Made by a program: the position numbers and the translations under genes
Shown: in pieces, positions 1-8,842 of the stretch
Numbering within the stretch: the first letter of the stretch is position 1
Layout of the letters: the number at the start of each line of letters is the position of its first letter
The notes under the pieces: model-generated
Seen by the model: the letters and a program-made list of their open reading frames with translations, nothing else
Told to the model about the DNA's origin: nothing
Database searches by the model: none
Origin: Nostoc sp. NMS2
Lineage (GTDB): Bacteria > Cyanobacteriota > Cyanobacteriia > Cyanobacteriales > Nostocaceae
NCBI RefSeq assembly: GCF_017115105.1
Contig: NZ_JABXKH010000046.1
Location: 59,550-123,549 of the forward strand
Reading direction: 5' to 3'
Length of the DNA: 64,000 nt

Positions 1-3000
1 GCTTTTCCAGTCCTGCCAAGAATGCTGGCGATCCGGCTTATAGTGGTGGCTTAACTACCGATCAGCGCGGCACGGATTTTAACCGGATTGAAAGTGGCAG
101 AATTGACATTGGAGCATTTGAATATGTGCTTCCAAAAGTCAGCTTTGGTGCTGCTACTTACAATACAACAGAAGATAGTACCGCTACTGTAGTAACTATT
201 TCTGTTTCCTTAAATGCCTCTCCAGAAACGGCTGTCACAGTTCCTATTGTCGTCAAAAATAATAGTACGGCGATTAGTGGCAACGATTACACTTTTTCTC
301 CAAGTACTATCTCCTTTGCTGCTGGGGCTACAGGCTCAGATTTAACAAAGCTACTTACTTTTACTATTAACCCAGACGATTTACCTGAGAATACAGAAAC
401 GGTTGTACTCAACTTTGGCACGCTAATAGGGGCTGATTTAGGAACAATAACTGAAACTACTCTGAATATTGCTGCTAATGATTCGATTCAATATGCAGTT
501 TCCAGCGCCACCTCAAATTTGACTGAAGGTAATAGTGGTACTCAAGCTGTTAGCTTTACGGTTACTCGTAGTGGTGGTATTGGCGTGGCTAGTACCGTAG
601 ATTACGCTTTTAGCGGTGCGGCAATTTTTGGCAGTGACTATAACAATATTCAAGTTACGGGTGGAGGAAATGCTGCATCTGGGACTTTAAGCTTCGCTGT
701 TGGGGAAACCACAAAAACAATTACAGCCGATGTCTTAGGTGAGAACACATTTGAACTCAATGAAGACATTACTGTTAACCTGAGTAACCCCAACCTCACA
801 GCTGCACCGGCAAATTCTACAATTACCAACAGTTCAGCTACAGTCAACATTATTAACGATGACAACCAACCAACTATCAGCATCTCGGATGTCTCAGTTA
901 CTGAAGGTACAGGGACAACAACTAATGCGAACTTTACTATCAGTCTCTCTAATGCCAGTTATCAGCAGATTACTGTAAATTACAACACGAGTGATGGCAC
1001 TGCTCAAGCTGCTGATTCTGATTACAACTCTGCTTTAGGAACGATTACTTTCAATCCTGGAGAAACTAGTAAAACTCTTAGTATTGGTGTCATTGGCGAT
1101 AACAAATTTGAAACTAACGAGGCATTTTCTGTCAACCTTTCGGCTGCGACAAATGCCACGATCGCAGATAATTTAGGAGTTGGTACAATCATCAACGATG
1201 ATAACCAACCAACTATCAGCATCTCAGATGTTTCAGTTATTGAAGGCAATACAGGCACAAATAATGCGAACTTTACTATTAGTCTCTCTAATGCCAGTTA
1301 TCAGCAGATTACTGTAAATTACAACACGAGTGATGGTACTGCTCAAGTTGCTGACTCTGATTACAACTCTGCTTTAGGAACCATTATTTTCAATCCTGGG
1401 GAAACCAGTAAAACTCTTAGTATTGGTGTTATCGGCGATAACAAGGCTGAAATCAACGAGGCATTTGCTGTCAATCTTTTGGGTGCTACAAATGCCACAA
1501 TTACCGATAGTTTAGGAGTTGCTACCATCATTGATGATGACAACCAACCAACTATCAGCATCTCGGATGTCTCAGTTTCTGAAGGTAATACAGGGACAAC
1601 AACTAATGCTAACTTTACGATTAGCCTCTCTAATCCCAGTTATCAGCAGATTACTGTAAATTACAATACGAGCAATGGTACTGCTCAAGTTGCTGACTCT
1701 GATTACAACTCTGCTTTAGGGACGATTATTTTCGCTCCTGGGGAAACCAGTAAAACTATTAGTATTGGTGTCATCGGCGATAATACAACTGAAACTGATG
1801 AGACATTTGCTGTCAATCTTTCAGGTGCTACAAATGCAACGATCGCAGATAATTTAGGAGTTGGTACAATCATTAACGATGACAACCAACCAAGTATCAG
1901 CATTTCGGATGTCTCTGTTACTGAAGGAAATACAGGGACAACAAATAATGCTAACTTTACTATTAGTCTCTCCAATCCCAGTTATCAGCAGATTACTGTA
2001 AATTACAACACGAGTGATGGTACTGCTCAAGTTGCCGATTCTGATTACAACTCTGCTTCAGGAACGATTACTTTCAATCCTGGCGAAACTAGCAAAACTC
2101 TTAGTATTGGTGTCATCGGCGATAACAAATTTGAAACTAATGAGGCATTTTCTGTCAACCTCTCGGCTGCTACAAATGCCACGATCGCAGATAATTTAGG
2201 AGTTGGTACAATCATCAACGATGACAACCAACCAACTATCATAATTTCGGATGTCTCTGTTACCGAAGGCAATACAGGGACAACAACTAATGCTAACTTT
2301 ACTATTAGCCTCTCCAATCCTAGTTATCAGCAGGTTACTGTAAATTACAACACGAGTGATGGCACTGCTCAAACTTCTGGCTCTGATTACAACTCTGCTT
2401 TAGGAACGATTATTTTCAATCCTGGGGAAACTAGCAAAACCCTTAGTATTGGTGTCATCGGCGATAATCAAACTGAAAGTGACGAGACATTTGCTGTCAA
2501 TCTTTCAGGTGCTATAAATGCCACGATCGCAGATAGTTTAGGAGTTGGTACTATCATCAACGATGACAACCAATCAACTATCAGCATCTCGAATGCCGCT
2601 CTTTTTGAAGGTAACGCAGGCACAACAACTAATGCTAACTTTACCGTCACTCTCTCCGCACCTAGTTTGCAGCAAGTTACTGTAAATTACAACACGAGTG
2701 ATGGCACTGCTCAAGTTGCTGATTCTGATTACAACTCTACTTCCGGGACGATTATTTTCAATCCTGGCGAAACCACCAAAACTCTTGGTGTTGGTGTCAT
2801 TGGTGATAATAAAGTTGAAGCCAATGAGACATTTTCTGTCAATCTCTTGGGTGCTACAAATGCCACAATTACTGATAGTTTGGGAGTGGCTACTATCATA
2901 AATGATGACGAACCCCCTGCCATTAGCATTGCAGATGTATCACTCAATGAAGGCACTATAGGAATGATAACTTTTGCTAAATTTATCGTTACTCTCTCCA

Positions 3001-3266
3001 ATGAATTCTATCAACCGATAGCCGTAAGTTACAGTACGAGTGATGGCACTGCTAAAACTTCCGACTCTGATTACAATTCTGCTTTAGGAACGATCGTTTT
3101 CAATCCTGGCGAAATCAGCAAAACTATTAGTATCGGTGTTACAGGTGATAATAAAGTCGAAAGCAACGAAACATTTTTTGTCAATCTCTATGGAGCAGCA
3201 AATGCTAGGTTCGGTAATAACCAGGCAATCGGTACTATCATCAATGATGACCGGAATGTCGGGTAA
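1..3266 (+). CDS. Calx-beta repeat protein, C-terminal part (5' end outside window)
   Basis: The frame is open back to the first base of the window, so the GTG at 126 is probably not the true start and the gene begins upstream. The residues before it include a DxGAFEY-type motif, typical of the end of a beta-helix (pectin lyase-like) domain. Two divergent Calx-beta domains follow, then seven very similar ones of 113-114 residues. Each carries the pattern ISISDVSV-EGN, NYNTSDGTA, SDYNS-GTI-FNPGETSKT and INDD. Calx-beta domains bind calcium and are common in large secreted or cell-surface cyanobacterial proteins, so adhesion or matrix function is inferred. The stop at 3264-3266 lies one base from the convergent priA stop. 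Family assignment is confident; the specific role is unknown. Confidence 0.85.
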   Translation, partial: FSSPAKNAGDPAYSGGLTTDQRGTDFNRIESGRIDIGAFEYVLPKVSFGAATYNTTEDSTATVVTISVSLNASPETAVTVPIVVKNNSTAISGNDYTFSPSTISFAAGATGSDLTKLLTFTINPDDLPENTETVVLNFGTLIGADLGTITETTLNIAANDSIQYAVSSATSNLTEGNSGTQAVSFTVTRSGGIGVASTVDYAFSGAAIFGSDYNNIQVTGGGNAASGTLSFAVGETTKTITADVLGENTFELNEDITVNLSNPNLTAAPANSTITNSSATVNIINDDNQPTISISDVSVTEGTGTTTNANFTISLSNASYQQITVNYNTSDGTAQAADSDYNSALGTITFNPGETSKTLSIGVIGDNKFETNEAFSVNLSAATNATIADNLGVGTIINDDNQPTISISDVSVIEGNTGTNNANFTISLSNASYQQITVNYNTSDGTAQVADSDYNSALGTIIFNPGETSKTLSIGVIGDNKAEINEAFAVNLLGATNATITDSLGVATIIDDDNQPTISISDVSVSEGNTGTTTNANFTISLSNPSYQQITVNYNTSNGTAQVADSDYNSALGTIIFAPGETSKTISIGVIGDNTTETDETFAVNLSGATNATIADNLGVGTIINDDNQPSISISDVSVTEGNTGTTNNANFTISLSNPSYQQITVNYNTSDGTAQVADSDYNSASGTITFNPGETSKTLSIGVIGDNKFETNEAFSVNLSAATNATIADNLGVGTIINDDNQPTIIISDVSVTEGNTGTTTNANFTISLSNPSYQQVTVNYNTSDGTAQTSGSDYNSALGTIIFNPGETSKTLSIGVIGDNQTESDETFAVNLSGAINATIADSLGVGTIINDDNQSTISISNAALFEGNAGTTTNANFTVTLSAPSLQQVTVNYNTSDGTAQVADSDYNSTSGTIIFNPGETTKTLGVGVIGDNKVEANETFSVNLLGATNATITDSLGVATIINDDEPPAISIADVSLNEGTIGMITFAKFIVTLSNEFYQPIAVSYSTSDGTAKTSDSDYNSALGTIVFNPGEISKTISIGVTGDNKVESNETFFVNLYGAANARFGNNQAIGTIINDDRNVG
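870..3257 (+). repeat. Seven tandem 339-342 bp repeats inside the Calx-beta gene
   Basis: Unit starts fall at about 870, 1209, 1548, 1890, 2232, 2574 and 2916, so the period is 339 or 342 bp and the reading frame is kept. Units 1-5 are close to identical over long stretches. The last two are more diverged, as expected if unequal crossing-over or gene conversion homogenises the inner units. Confidence 0.9.
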
Positions 3267-3267
3267 T

Positions 3268-5829
3268 TCACATAATATTTAATGGGTCTACATCAATAGT
3301 TAGGCTAACAGACAAAGGACAAAGCGATCGCACATCTTCCCAATCTGGCAATTGTGGCAAGGCATCGGGAGCAAATTTAATCAATATCTGCCAGCGATAA
3401 CGATTAGCTACCCGTAAAATACTTGCTGGTGCTGGCCCTAATATCTCGAATTCTTCTTCTGTACTCAAGGTTGTGGCAATAATTTGCGCTGTATTTTGCA
3501 CTTGAATGGGATCGAGACTACTTAAACGCAACAAAATTAACCGCCCATAAGGGGGATAATTGAGGGCTTGGCGTTGTTCTAGTTCAGCTTGGGAGAAAGA
3601 GTGATAATCGTGCGATCGCACTGCTGCAATTACCTGATGTTCTGTAGTGTAAGTTTGTACAATCACCCTCCCCGGATCGTCTCCTCTACCAGCACGTCCA
3701 GCGACTTGAGTCAAGGTTTGAAATGCCCGTTCACTGGCGCGATAATCTGATAAATTTAGCAATCCATCGGCGGCGACAACGCCCACAAGTGTCACCTGTG
3801 GTAAATCTAAACCTTTGGTAAGCATTTGCGTACCCACTAATAAATCCGCTTCGCCGTTGGCAAACTGGGTGAGTAGGGTACGATGTGAGCCTTTGTTACG
3901 GGTGGTATCGCTATCAAAACGAATCAAGCGTAACTCTGGGAATTGTCGCGCTAATTCTTGCGTGACTCGCTGAGTACCGCTACCGAAAAATTTCAGGTAA
4001 GGGGAACTACAATCGGGGCAAAATTTGGGGTGCGATCGCGCATAATTACAATAATGACACCGCAATAATTCTGGCGCTTTTTCTTCGGTGTGGTGATACG
4101 CCAGCGATACGTCACAGTGCGGACAGTCCAACACATATCCACAACTGCGACAAGAGACAAAAGTACTGTGTCCCCGGCGATGGATAAATAAAATTCCCTG
4201 TTGTTTTCTCTCTTGCAACTGTTGCAAAGCTTCTTGCAACGATCTACTAAATATAGAACGATTTCCCTGCTGCAACTCTTGCCGCATATCGACTATTTCC
4301 ACGGGCGGTAAAGGGCGGGAGTTGATGCGTTCGGGCAAACTTAAGTAATAACCCCTATCTCCTGCCTCCTGCCTCCTGCCTCCTGCCTCCTGCCTCCTGA
4401 CGCTTATCCAACTCTCCAAGGAAGGGGTAGCGGAACCTAACAATAAGGGGCAATTTTCTAATTCGGATCGCCACTGGGCGACAGTACGGGCGTGGTAGGT
4501 GGGTATGGGTGAGTCTTGCTTAAAGCTGCTGTCGTGTTCTTCATCTAAAATAATTAAACCCAAGTTGGGCAAAGGGGCGAAAACGGCGCTGCGCGTACCA
4601 ATCACAACTTGGGGTTCTCCTGTGAGCATTTGCCGCCAAGTGTCATAACGTTCTCCGTCGGAGAGGGCGCTGTGATACACGCTGACTTTATTACCAAAAC
4701 GGGCGCGAAAACGATCGGTTAGCTGGGGTGTAAGTCCAATTTCTGGGACTAAGACGAGGGCGGATTTGCCTTGGTTGAGGAGAGGTGCGATCGCTTGCAA
4801 ATATACTTCGGTTTTTCCTGAACCTGTCACCCCATGCAATAAAACTTCAGCAAATCCATCTAGTGTTTGGATTGTCGCTAAGGCGCTAGCTTGGGCAGCA
4901 GTTAAAGATTTAGCCCCATCGCCTGCTAATGCTGGCCCCTGTTCGGTTCGCAATACTTCCCGTTCTTCAATAACGATGTAACCTTTTTCCTCCAGCCCTT
5001 TCAGGGTAGGGGTAGTTGTTTTACAAATCTGTAGGAATTCATTTAACCACAACTCCCCACCACGCCGCCGCAGCACTTCCAAAATCTCTCGCTGGCGGGT
5101 AGTTAAATCGCTATCGATTGTACCTGTGAGCGTGACTGCTTTTTGCAGCTTTGGTCGAGTCAACCGTGGCGGTTCTAAATAGCTTTCTACTAACCCGAAT
5201 CGCAACAACTCCCGAATTCCCCGATAGGCAGATTTGACTTTTTGTTGAAGGTAGACGAAACTATAATCCCCTGCCGGCTGCCCTTGCAAAAGTTCCCAAA
5301 CTTGCCGCGCCGTTGGAGTCAAAAAAGCTGAAGGATTAGGAGATGCCAGTAAATAACTACTGCCCCCTGCCCCCTGCCCCCCGCCCCCTGCCCCCCCTCC
5401 TCTCACAAGGCGGATACGACGCTGCGATCGCCCCAGCAACCCTGGTGGCAGAGCAACCCGGATTACTTGAATTAGAGGCGTATAGTAATATGCAGCAACT
5501 CGATTGAGTAATTCCCAATAAGCACTTGGGAAAAATCCTACGCTGACTATATCTTCTACTTCCCGGATTTTTTCTGGTGCTAAATCGACATTTGGTTGTG
5601 CCAGTAACCGAATTGCGATCGCTCCTAATTGTTGTGCCCCAAATGGCACGCTTAAAATATCCCCTGGTTTTATTTCTAACTGGGCTGGCAATCGATAAGT
5701 AAATAATCCTGTACTTCCTGGACAGTCTACCAGTACTTCAACCCACCTATTAAGAGTTGTACCTGAATGGTACGATTCACTCGGTTCAGCCACCACTAAA
5801 GGAGATAAACTTATGTCATTAATATACAT
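3268..5829 (-). CDS. priA: Primosomal protein N' (replication restart helicase PriA)
   Basis: PriA is the 3'-to-5' DNA helicase that reloads the replisome at stalled forks. The Walker A motif GVTGSGKT is near residues 333-340 and the DEEH box near 429-432. A cluster of paired cysteines (CRSC, CPHC, CHYC, CPDC, residues about 560-607) forms the zinc-binding module, followed by the GSGTQRV helicase motif. At 853 aa it is longer than E. coli PriA. Part of the excess is two low-complexity inserts encoded by heptanucleotide repeats, a Gly-rich stretch at about 143-157 and an RRQEAGG repeat at about 478-492. The ATG at 5829 is the only clear start. It is convergent with the Calx-beta gene. Confidence 0.95.
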   Translation of the reverse strand: MYINDISLSPLVVAEPSESYHSGTTLNRWVEVLVDCPGSTGLFTYRLPAQLEIKPGDILSVPFGAQQLGAIAIRLLAQPNVDLAPEKIREVEDIVSVGFFPSAYWELLNRVAAYYYTPLIQVIRVALPPGLLGRSQRRIRLVRGGGAGGGGQGAGGSSYLLASPNPSAFLTPTARQVWELLQGQPAGDYSFVYLQQKVKSAYRGIRELLRFGLVESYLEPPRLTRPKLQKAVTLTGTIDSDLTTRQREILEVLRRRGGELWLNEFLQICKTTTPTLKGLEEKGYIVIEEREVLRTEQGPALAGDGAKSLTAAQASALATIQTLDGFAEVLLHGVTGSGKTEVYLQAIAPLLNQGKSALVLVPEIGLTPQLTDRFRARFGNKVSVYHSALSDGERYDTWRQMLTGEPQVVIGTRSAVFAPLPNLGLIILDEEHDSSFKQDSPIPTYHARTVAQWRSELENCPLLLGSATPSLESWISVRRQEAGGRRQEAGDRGYYLSLPERINSRPLPPVEIVDMRQELQQGNRSIFSRSLQEALQQLQERKQQGILFIHRRGHSTFVSCRSCGYVLDCPHCDVSLAYHHTEEKAPELLRCHYCNYARSHPKFCPDCSSPYLKFFGSGTQRVTQELARQFPELRLIRFDSDTTRNKGSHRTLLTQFANGEADLLVGTQMLTKGLDLPQVTLVGVVAADGLLNLSDYRASERAFQTLTQVAGRAGRGDDPGRVIVQTYTTEHQVIAAVRSHDYHSFSQAELEQRQALNYPPYGRLILLRLSSLDPIQVQNTAQIIATTLSTEEEFEILGPAPASILRVANRYRWQILIKFAPDALPQLPDWEDVRSLCPLSVSLTIDVDPLNIM
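4361..4398. repeat. Heptanucleotide STRR (CCTGCCT, about 5.5 copies) inside priA
   Basis: Five full copies and a partial copy of CCTGCCT lie within the priA frame. They encode the repeated RRQEAGG stretch between the helicase motifs. Seven-base units shift frame with each copy, so only copy numbers that keep the frame can survive. Confidence 0.85.
5361..5400. repeat. G/C-rich heptanucleotide STRR (CCCCTGC type) inside priA
   Basis: A run of slightly degenerate CCCCTGC units codes for a Gly/Ala-rich linker after the N-terminal DNA-binding domain of PriA. It is a second, independent STRR insertion in the same gene. Confidence 0.8.
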
Positions 5830-6631
5830 AGTTCCTGACTTTAAAGTTAGATGTTTTCCTCACATAGCTGGTCAAAATTAACCTAGCTAACTAAACTCTA
5901 ATTTTTTGCTTTCTTAAATTTAAATAGTATTTCTCAATACTGTTATCCTTCATAATACTTGATAAGTTTCCTCTTATGTAATCTACTAGACAAATTCGTA
6001 TCAACTATACGTGCAATAAATATTTGGTACCCACTATATCAATAAAAGCATGTCGGCACTTGCTGCAACAGTTGCTCTATCTACTAAATAGGGAGTAGCC
6101 TTTTTCCGCCTATCGATAGATATTCAACTCTTTCTGTATATGAGATGCTTTTATACAAATAAGATCATCCCAAAATTAAGCTGCCATTATTGTAATTTGT
6201 ATTATTTGGGTAACTTGAAATTGGGAATGCATAACCCCATCACCAGGTTTTAAATTTATCTAGTGACTTCCAATACCTAAACAGAAAAATATATATTTAG
6301 AAAAATATATGAAAGTTTAAGAAATTTGGATGGTTAGCTGAGATTTTTATGTTTGTTCAGGTTGAGAAAGTTTGAGGGGGGTTTGACATATTTGGTAATT
6401 AAGAAAAAAATGAAGAATATAATCTGTTAGAAGCCTGAAAAGAAAGTTTTGTTGGGTGCTAAGGTCAGTTACGTTATGGGTTGTATCTAACTGTAACCCG
6501 TAGGTTGTAGGTAGATATAGATTTTTATTCTTGAATAGAAATTAGCAGAAGCTTTATTTCACCAGATAAAGGGGTGCATTCGTCCATTAGGGAAAACTAC
6601 CAAGCCTCAAACGAGTAGCTGTAACTAAATT
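5830..6631. other. Divergent intergenic region between priA and the sigma factor gene
   Basis: About 800 AT-rich bases separate the two divergent genes and must hold both promoters. I see no credible gene, tRNA or strong hairpin. The length suggests a long 5' leader or several promoters for the sigma factor gene. Confidence 0.5.
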
Positions 6632-7804
6632 ATGTACCAAACAAAACAACAATCCCTAAAGGAAACTATGAATATTGTTGAATTGGGAAAAATGGAAATA
6701 CTGGAGAATGCTGCTGATATTGAAGAACCATCACTCGATAGTTTAAATGCAGTGGCAGATGAAGAGCCTCCAATTGTAGTAGAGAATCTGGAATCAGATG
6801 AACGCGATGGAGATGGCATGGCGGCGGCCCGCCCTTCGGGATACAATAAAACCGAACATGATGATGCCGTCGGCGCGTTTTTTAAAGAGATGGCGCGTTA
6901 TCCGCTTCTAAAAGCTGATGAAGAAGTAGAGTTAGCGCGGCGAGTTAGATTTCTAGAGGAAATTAGGGAATTACAAGCTGCTTTAAACTTAAAACTAGGA
7001 CAGGAACCTACCAAACTAGAGGTAGCTTCCGAGCTAGAAATGACCGAAAAGCAACTAGAAAGTCGCTTGTATCAAGGTAGAGTAGCGAAACGCAAAATGA
7101 TTCGCTCCAACTTGAGGTTAGTAGTTTCTATTGCCAAACGATATCTAAATCGGGGAGTGCCTTTTCTGGATTTAATTCAGGAAGGAGCAATGGGTTTAAA
7201 TCGCGCTACAGAAAAGTTTGATCCAGATAAGGGATATAAGTTTTCTACTTATGCCTATTGGTGGATTAGACAAGCGATTACCAGGGCTATAGCTAACGAT
7301 GCGCGGACAATCCGGCTACCTATTCATATTGTTGAAAAGCTTAACAAACTGAAAAAAGCTCAACGGGAACTAAAGCAAAAACTTTGTCGGAATCCTACCG
7401 AAGGTGAAATGGCAGAAGCTTTGGAAATTAGTGTACAACAACTACGCCAACTACAACAGTTACGCCGTCAAGCACTTTCTCTCAACCACCGTGTCGGTAA
7501 AGAAGAAGACACGGAATTGATGGATTTGCTAGAAGATGAAGATAACCTGTCTCCAGAAGCAAAAATGAATGAAAACATGATGCGTCAGGAGATTTGGGAA
7601 GTATTGGGTGACGTGTTGACTCCACGGGAAAAAGATGTGATTTCTCTGCGTTATGGTTTGACAACCAGCGAACCCTGTACCTTAGAGGAAGTTGGCAATA
7701 TGTTCAATCTTTCCCGTGAGCGAGTGCGCCAAATTCAAAGCAAAGCGATGCGGAAATTGCGCCGTCCCCACATAGCCAAACGCTTAAAAGGTTGGTTGAT
7801 TTAG
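6632..7804 (+). CDS. sigC: Group 2 RNA polymerase sigma factor, SigC-like
   Basis: This is a 390-aa sigma-70 family protein. Region 1.2 is at about 77-108 (DAVGAFFKEMARYPLL), region 2 at about 156-225 (NLRLVVSIAKRYLNRG, FSTYAYWWIRQAITRAI), and region 4 with its helix-turn-helix at about 330-385 (LTPREKDVISLRYGL, SRERVRQIQSKAMRKLRR). It lacks the region 1.1 expected of a primary factor. The AVGAFFKEMARYPLL wording differs from SigA (SIRLYLQEIGR) and matches my memory of cyanobacterial SigC, so the symbol is tentative. Group 2 factors are non-essential and respond to nutrient, nitrogen or stress state. The start at 6632 or the ATG at 6668 are both possible. A hairpin follows the stop. Confidence 0.85.
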   Translation: MYQTKQQSLKETMNIVELGKMEILENAADIEEPSLDSLNAVADEEPPIVVENLESDERDGDGMAAARPSGYNKTEHDDAVGAFFKEMARYPLLKADEEVELARRVRFLEEIRELQAALNLKLGQEPTKLEVASELEMTEKQLESRLYQGRVAKRKMIRSNLRLVVSIAKRYLNRGVPFLDLIQEGAMGLNRATEKFDPDKGYKFSTYAYWWIRQAITRAIANDARTIRLPIHIVEKLNKLKKAQRELKQKLCRNPTEGEMAEALEISVQQLRQLQQLRRQALSLNHRVGKEEDTELMDLLEDEDNLSPEAKMNENMMRQEIWEVLGDVLTPREKDVISLRYGLTTSEPCTLEEVGNMFNLSRERVRQIQSKAMRKLRRPHIAKRLKGWLI

Positions 7805-7853
7805 TTACATTTACGAAGATAGAGACGCAATACCTGATCGTCACTTCGTTACC

Positions 7854-7888
7854 ATTCAAAATTCAAAAATAGATATTGAATTTTGAAT
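7854..7888 (+). terminator. AT-rich hairpin after the sigma factor gene
   Basis: ATTCAAAATTCAA at 7854-7866 pairs perfectly with TTGAATTTTGAAT at 7876-7888, 50 bases after the stop. No long T tract follows, so it may be a dispersed AT-rich repeat rather than a true terminator. Confidence 0.5.
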
Positions 7889-8082
7889 TACCCGGATGGT
7901 TTGACTTAATTAGCTGCAATAATTAATTTAGGGGCTGGTATATTTACATTTCTTGAGCTTCGACTACCGTAACTTTCAAAAAACGGGCATTCTGTACTTT
8001 TTTCGGCTTTTGTTTAGTCATTATTCAAAAAATTGCACAGTTGCCTATAGACTATGGACTATGAACTATAGACTATAGACTA

Positions 8083-8577
8083 ATGACTTCGTGTAGCAAT
8101 TTGATTTTGCGTTTTGCTGAACCAACTGATTACAGCGTACTTTTTCAATTAATTCAGGGACTTGCTGAGTATGAAAAATTATCTCATGCTGTCACTGGCG
8201 ATGCTCTGGCACTTAAGGAGCATTTATTTGGTTCGCACAGATATATAGAAGTGATGTTAGCAGAAACCTCTGGTCAAGCTGTTGGTTTTGCCCTATTTTT
8301 TCATAATTATTCAACATTTTTGACCAAGCCCGGAATTTATCTAGAAGACTTATTTGTTTTACCAGAGTATCGTAGGCGAGGTATTGGTAAGGCTCTCATT
8401 TCTAAAGTAGCCCAAATAGCTATAGAACGTAACTGTAGACGCTTAGAGTGGAGTGTGTTGGATTGGAATGAACCAGCTAAAGCATTCTACCGTAGTATGG
8501 GAGCATCTATATTAGATGATTGGCGAATTTGTCGTGTCACAGAAGATGCGCTTATTCAGTTAGGGGCTGTCAATTGA
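8083..8577 (+). CDS. GNAT family N-acetyltransferase (diamine acetyltransferase-like)
   Basis: This is a 164-aa single-domain GNAT enzyme, which transfers acetyl from acetyl-CoA to an amine. The acetyl-CoA pyrophosphate loop RRRGIGKAL is near residues 99-107, preceded by the beta-strand YLEDLFVLPEY and followed by the WSVLDWNEPAKAFYRSMGA motif. That order, and the early LAEYEKL motif, resemble the spermidine/spermine acetyltransferase-like subfamily. The substrate cannot be read from sequence. The start lies just after a run of short ACTATAGA-type tandem units. It is a monocistronic-looking gene with a palindrome directly after its stop. Confidence 0.85.
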   Translation: MTSCSNLILRFAEPTDYSVLFQLIQGLAEYEKLSHAVTGDALALKEHLFGSHRYIEVMLAETSGQAVGFALFFHNYSTFLTKPGIYLEDLFVLPEYRRRGIGKALISKVAQIAIERNCRRLEWSVLDWNEPAKAFYRSMGASILDDWRICRVTEDALIQLGAVN

Positions 8578-8581
8578 AGAA

Positions 8582-8602
8582 GAATTCAGATATTCTGAAT
8601 TC
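8582..8602 (+). terminator. Perfect palindrome just after the GNAT gene
   Basis: GAATTCAGA, a TAT loop and TCTGAATTC form a perfect 9-bp stem five bases after the stop codon. There is no T tract, so its role as terminator or 3' stabiliser is uncertain. Confidence 0.45.
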
Positions 8603-8753
8603 AGGAGTCAGAAGAGGTTGTTAGAAAAGTGTTTTCTCTGACTTTAGGCACTTTAAGATCCTCACTAACCCTGCTTAAAAGGCTATTGATTAACCGAATA
8701 TTGCTTAACATTTGCGAGTTTGACTATTTTCATGTATTTGAATTACATCTGTC

Positions 8754-8781
8754 GTAGGGGTAATTCATGAATTGCCCCTAC
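8754..8781. repeat. REP-like palindrome between GNAT and ctpA
   Basis: GTAGGGGTAATTC and GAATTGCCCCTAC form a 13-bp stem with one G-U pair and almost no loop. It sits between two convergent genes, so it may act as a bidirectional terminator or be a dispersed repeat. Confidence 0.5.
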
Positions 8782-8842
8782 CGCGTGGTCTAATTACCTA
8801 AAAATGGCTGTAATCAAGAAACCTCCTCTAACTCCTAACCTT

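Noticed and set aside
650..3001. Several minus-strand frames of 60-90 codons across the Calx-beta repeats
   Set aside because: They repeat with the same period as the Calx-beta units and are reverse-strand shadows of it.
4766..4981. Plus-strand frame of 71 codons inside priA
   Set aside because: Antisense to the helicase core of priA.
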